A program made the position numbers and the translations under genes. The notes below the pieces were generated by a model. The model searched no databases and was not told the origin of the DNA. It worked only from the letters and a program-made list of their open reading frames with translations. Shown here in pieces: positions 63,980-64,000 of a DNA stretch of 64,000 nt. Position 1 is the stretch's first letter. The number at the start of each line of letters is the position of its first letter. Source of the stretch: Lithodes maja (taxonomy: Eukaryota; Arthropoda; Malacostraca; Decapoda; Lithodidae); assembly GCA_037953745.1 (NCBI GenBank), contig JBAKBP010007393.1, forward strand, positions 35,001 through 99,000, read 5' to 3'.

Positions 63980-64000
63980 TCATTATTATTATTAAAATAG

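Overview
The window is eukaryotic and made almost wholly of transposable elements, satellites and microsatellites. I find no rRNA or CRISPR array, no operon, and no convincing host gene or functional tRNA gene. Dense (TA)n, (GA)n and poly-C tracts, tRNA-derived SINEs, non-LTR retrotransposons of types common in crustaceans, two classes of Penelope-like element (PLE), a BEL/Pao relic and Gmr1-like LTR elements suggest an arthropod, most likely a decapod crustacean. The organism is inference; the element identities rest on visible protein motifs, terminal repeats and target-site duplications (TSDs). Layout: 1-5.4 kb is unassigned sequence carrying a solo LTR (1733-5376, TSD GTAC) with a second solo LTR of the same family inside it (2733-4575, TSD CTCA). 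6.8-7.5 kb has a hAT-like MITE and a SINE interrupted by a TTAA-flanked MITE. 7.7-11.5 kb is a satellite of about 180-bp units. 12.8-16.1 kb holds two oppositely oriented 630-bp TTAA elements around 2.1 kb of LTR-like sequence. 16.6-19 kb is a decayed gag-like gene with a duplicated domain and a Pro/Ser/Thr repeat tail, followed by a LINE relic (19.0-20.3 kb), tandem arrays, a SINE and a second LINE relic (22.4-23.7 kb). 24.75-28.77 kb is a solo LTR split by an internally deleted BEL/Pao element. 30.84-32.04 kb is a 5'-truncated PLE with an inverted copy of its own 3' end. 32.15-41.36 kb (minus strand) is an almost intact Gmr1-like LTR retrotransposon with apparently identical LTRs. From 43.6 to 59.9 kb lies one old PLE with an N-terminal endonuclease (Naiad/Chlamys type, minus strand), split by a second Gmr1-like element (43.75-55.30 kb) and by an RTE-like LINE (55.47-57.42 kb). 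The Gmr1-like element is itself split by a 2-kb Harbinger-like DNA element (50.62-52.64 kb) containing a TTAA MITE. That is four nested levels. The right end holds LINE tails, (TA)n tracts, a probable solo LTR, a 0.6-kb palindrome built on a tRNA-derived SINE and a 24-bp hairpin. How the genes work together: the only coordinated gene set is that of the Gmr1-like elements, gag plus protease, integrase, reverse transcriptase and RNase H between LTRs with a primer-binding site and polypurine tract. In both copies integrase precedes reverse transcriptase, the reverse of the usual Ty3/gypsy order. In both, the gag start lies in a separate frame joined to the long ORF at a run of eight C residues. 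Element A may still be active; every other coding relic is truncated, frameshifted or interrupted.
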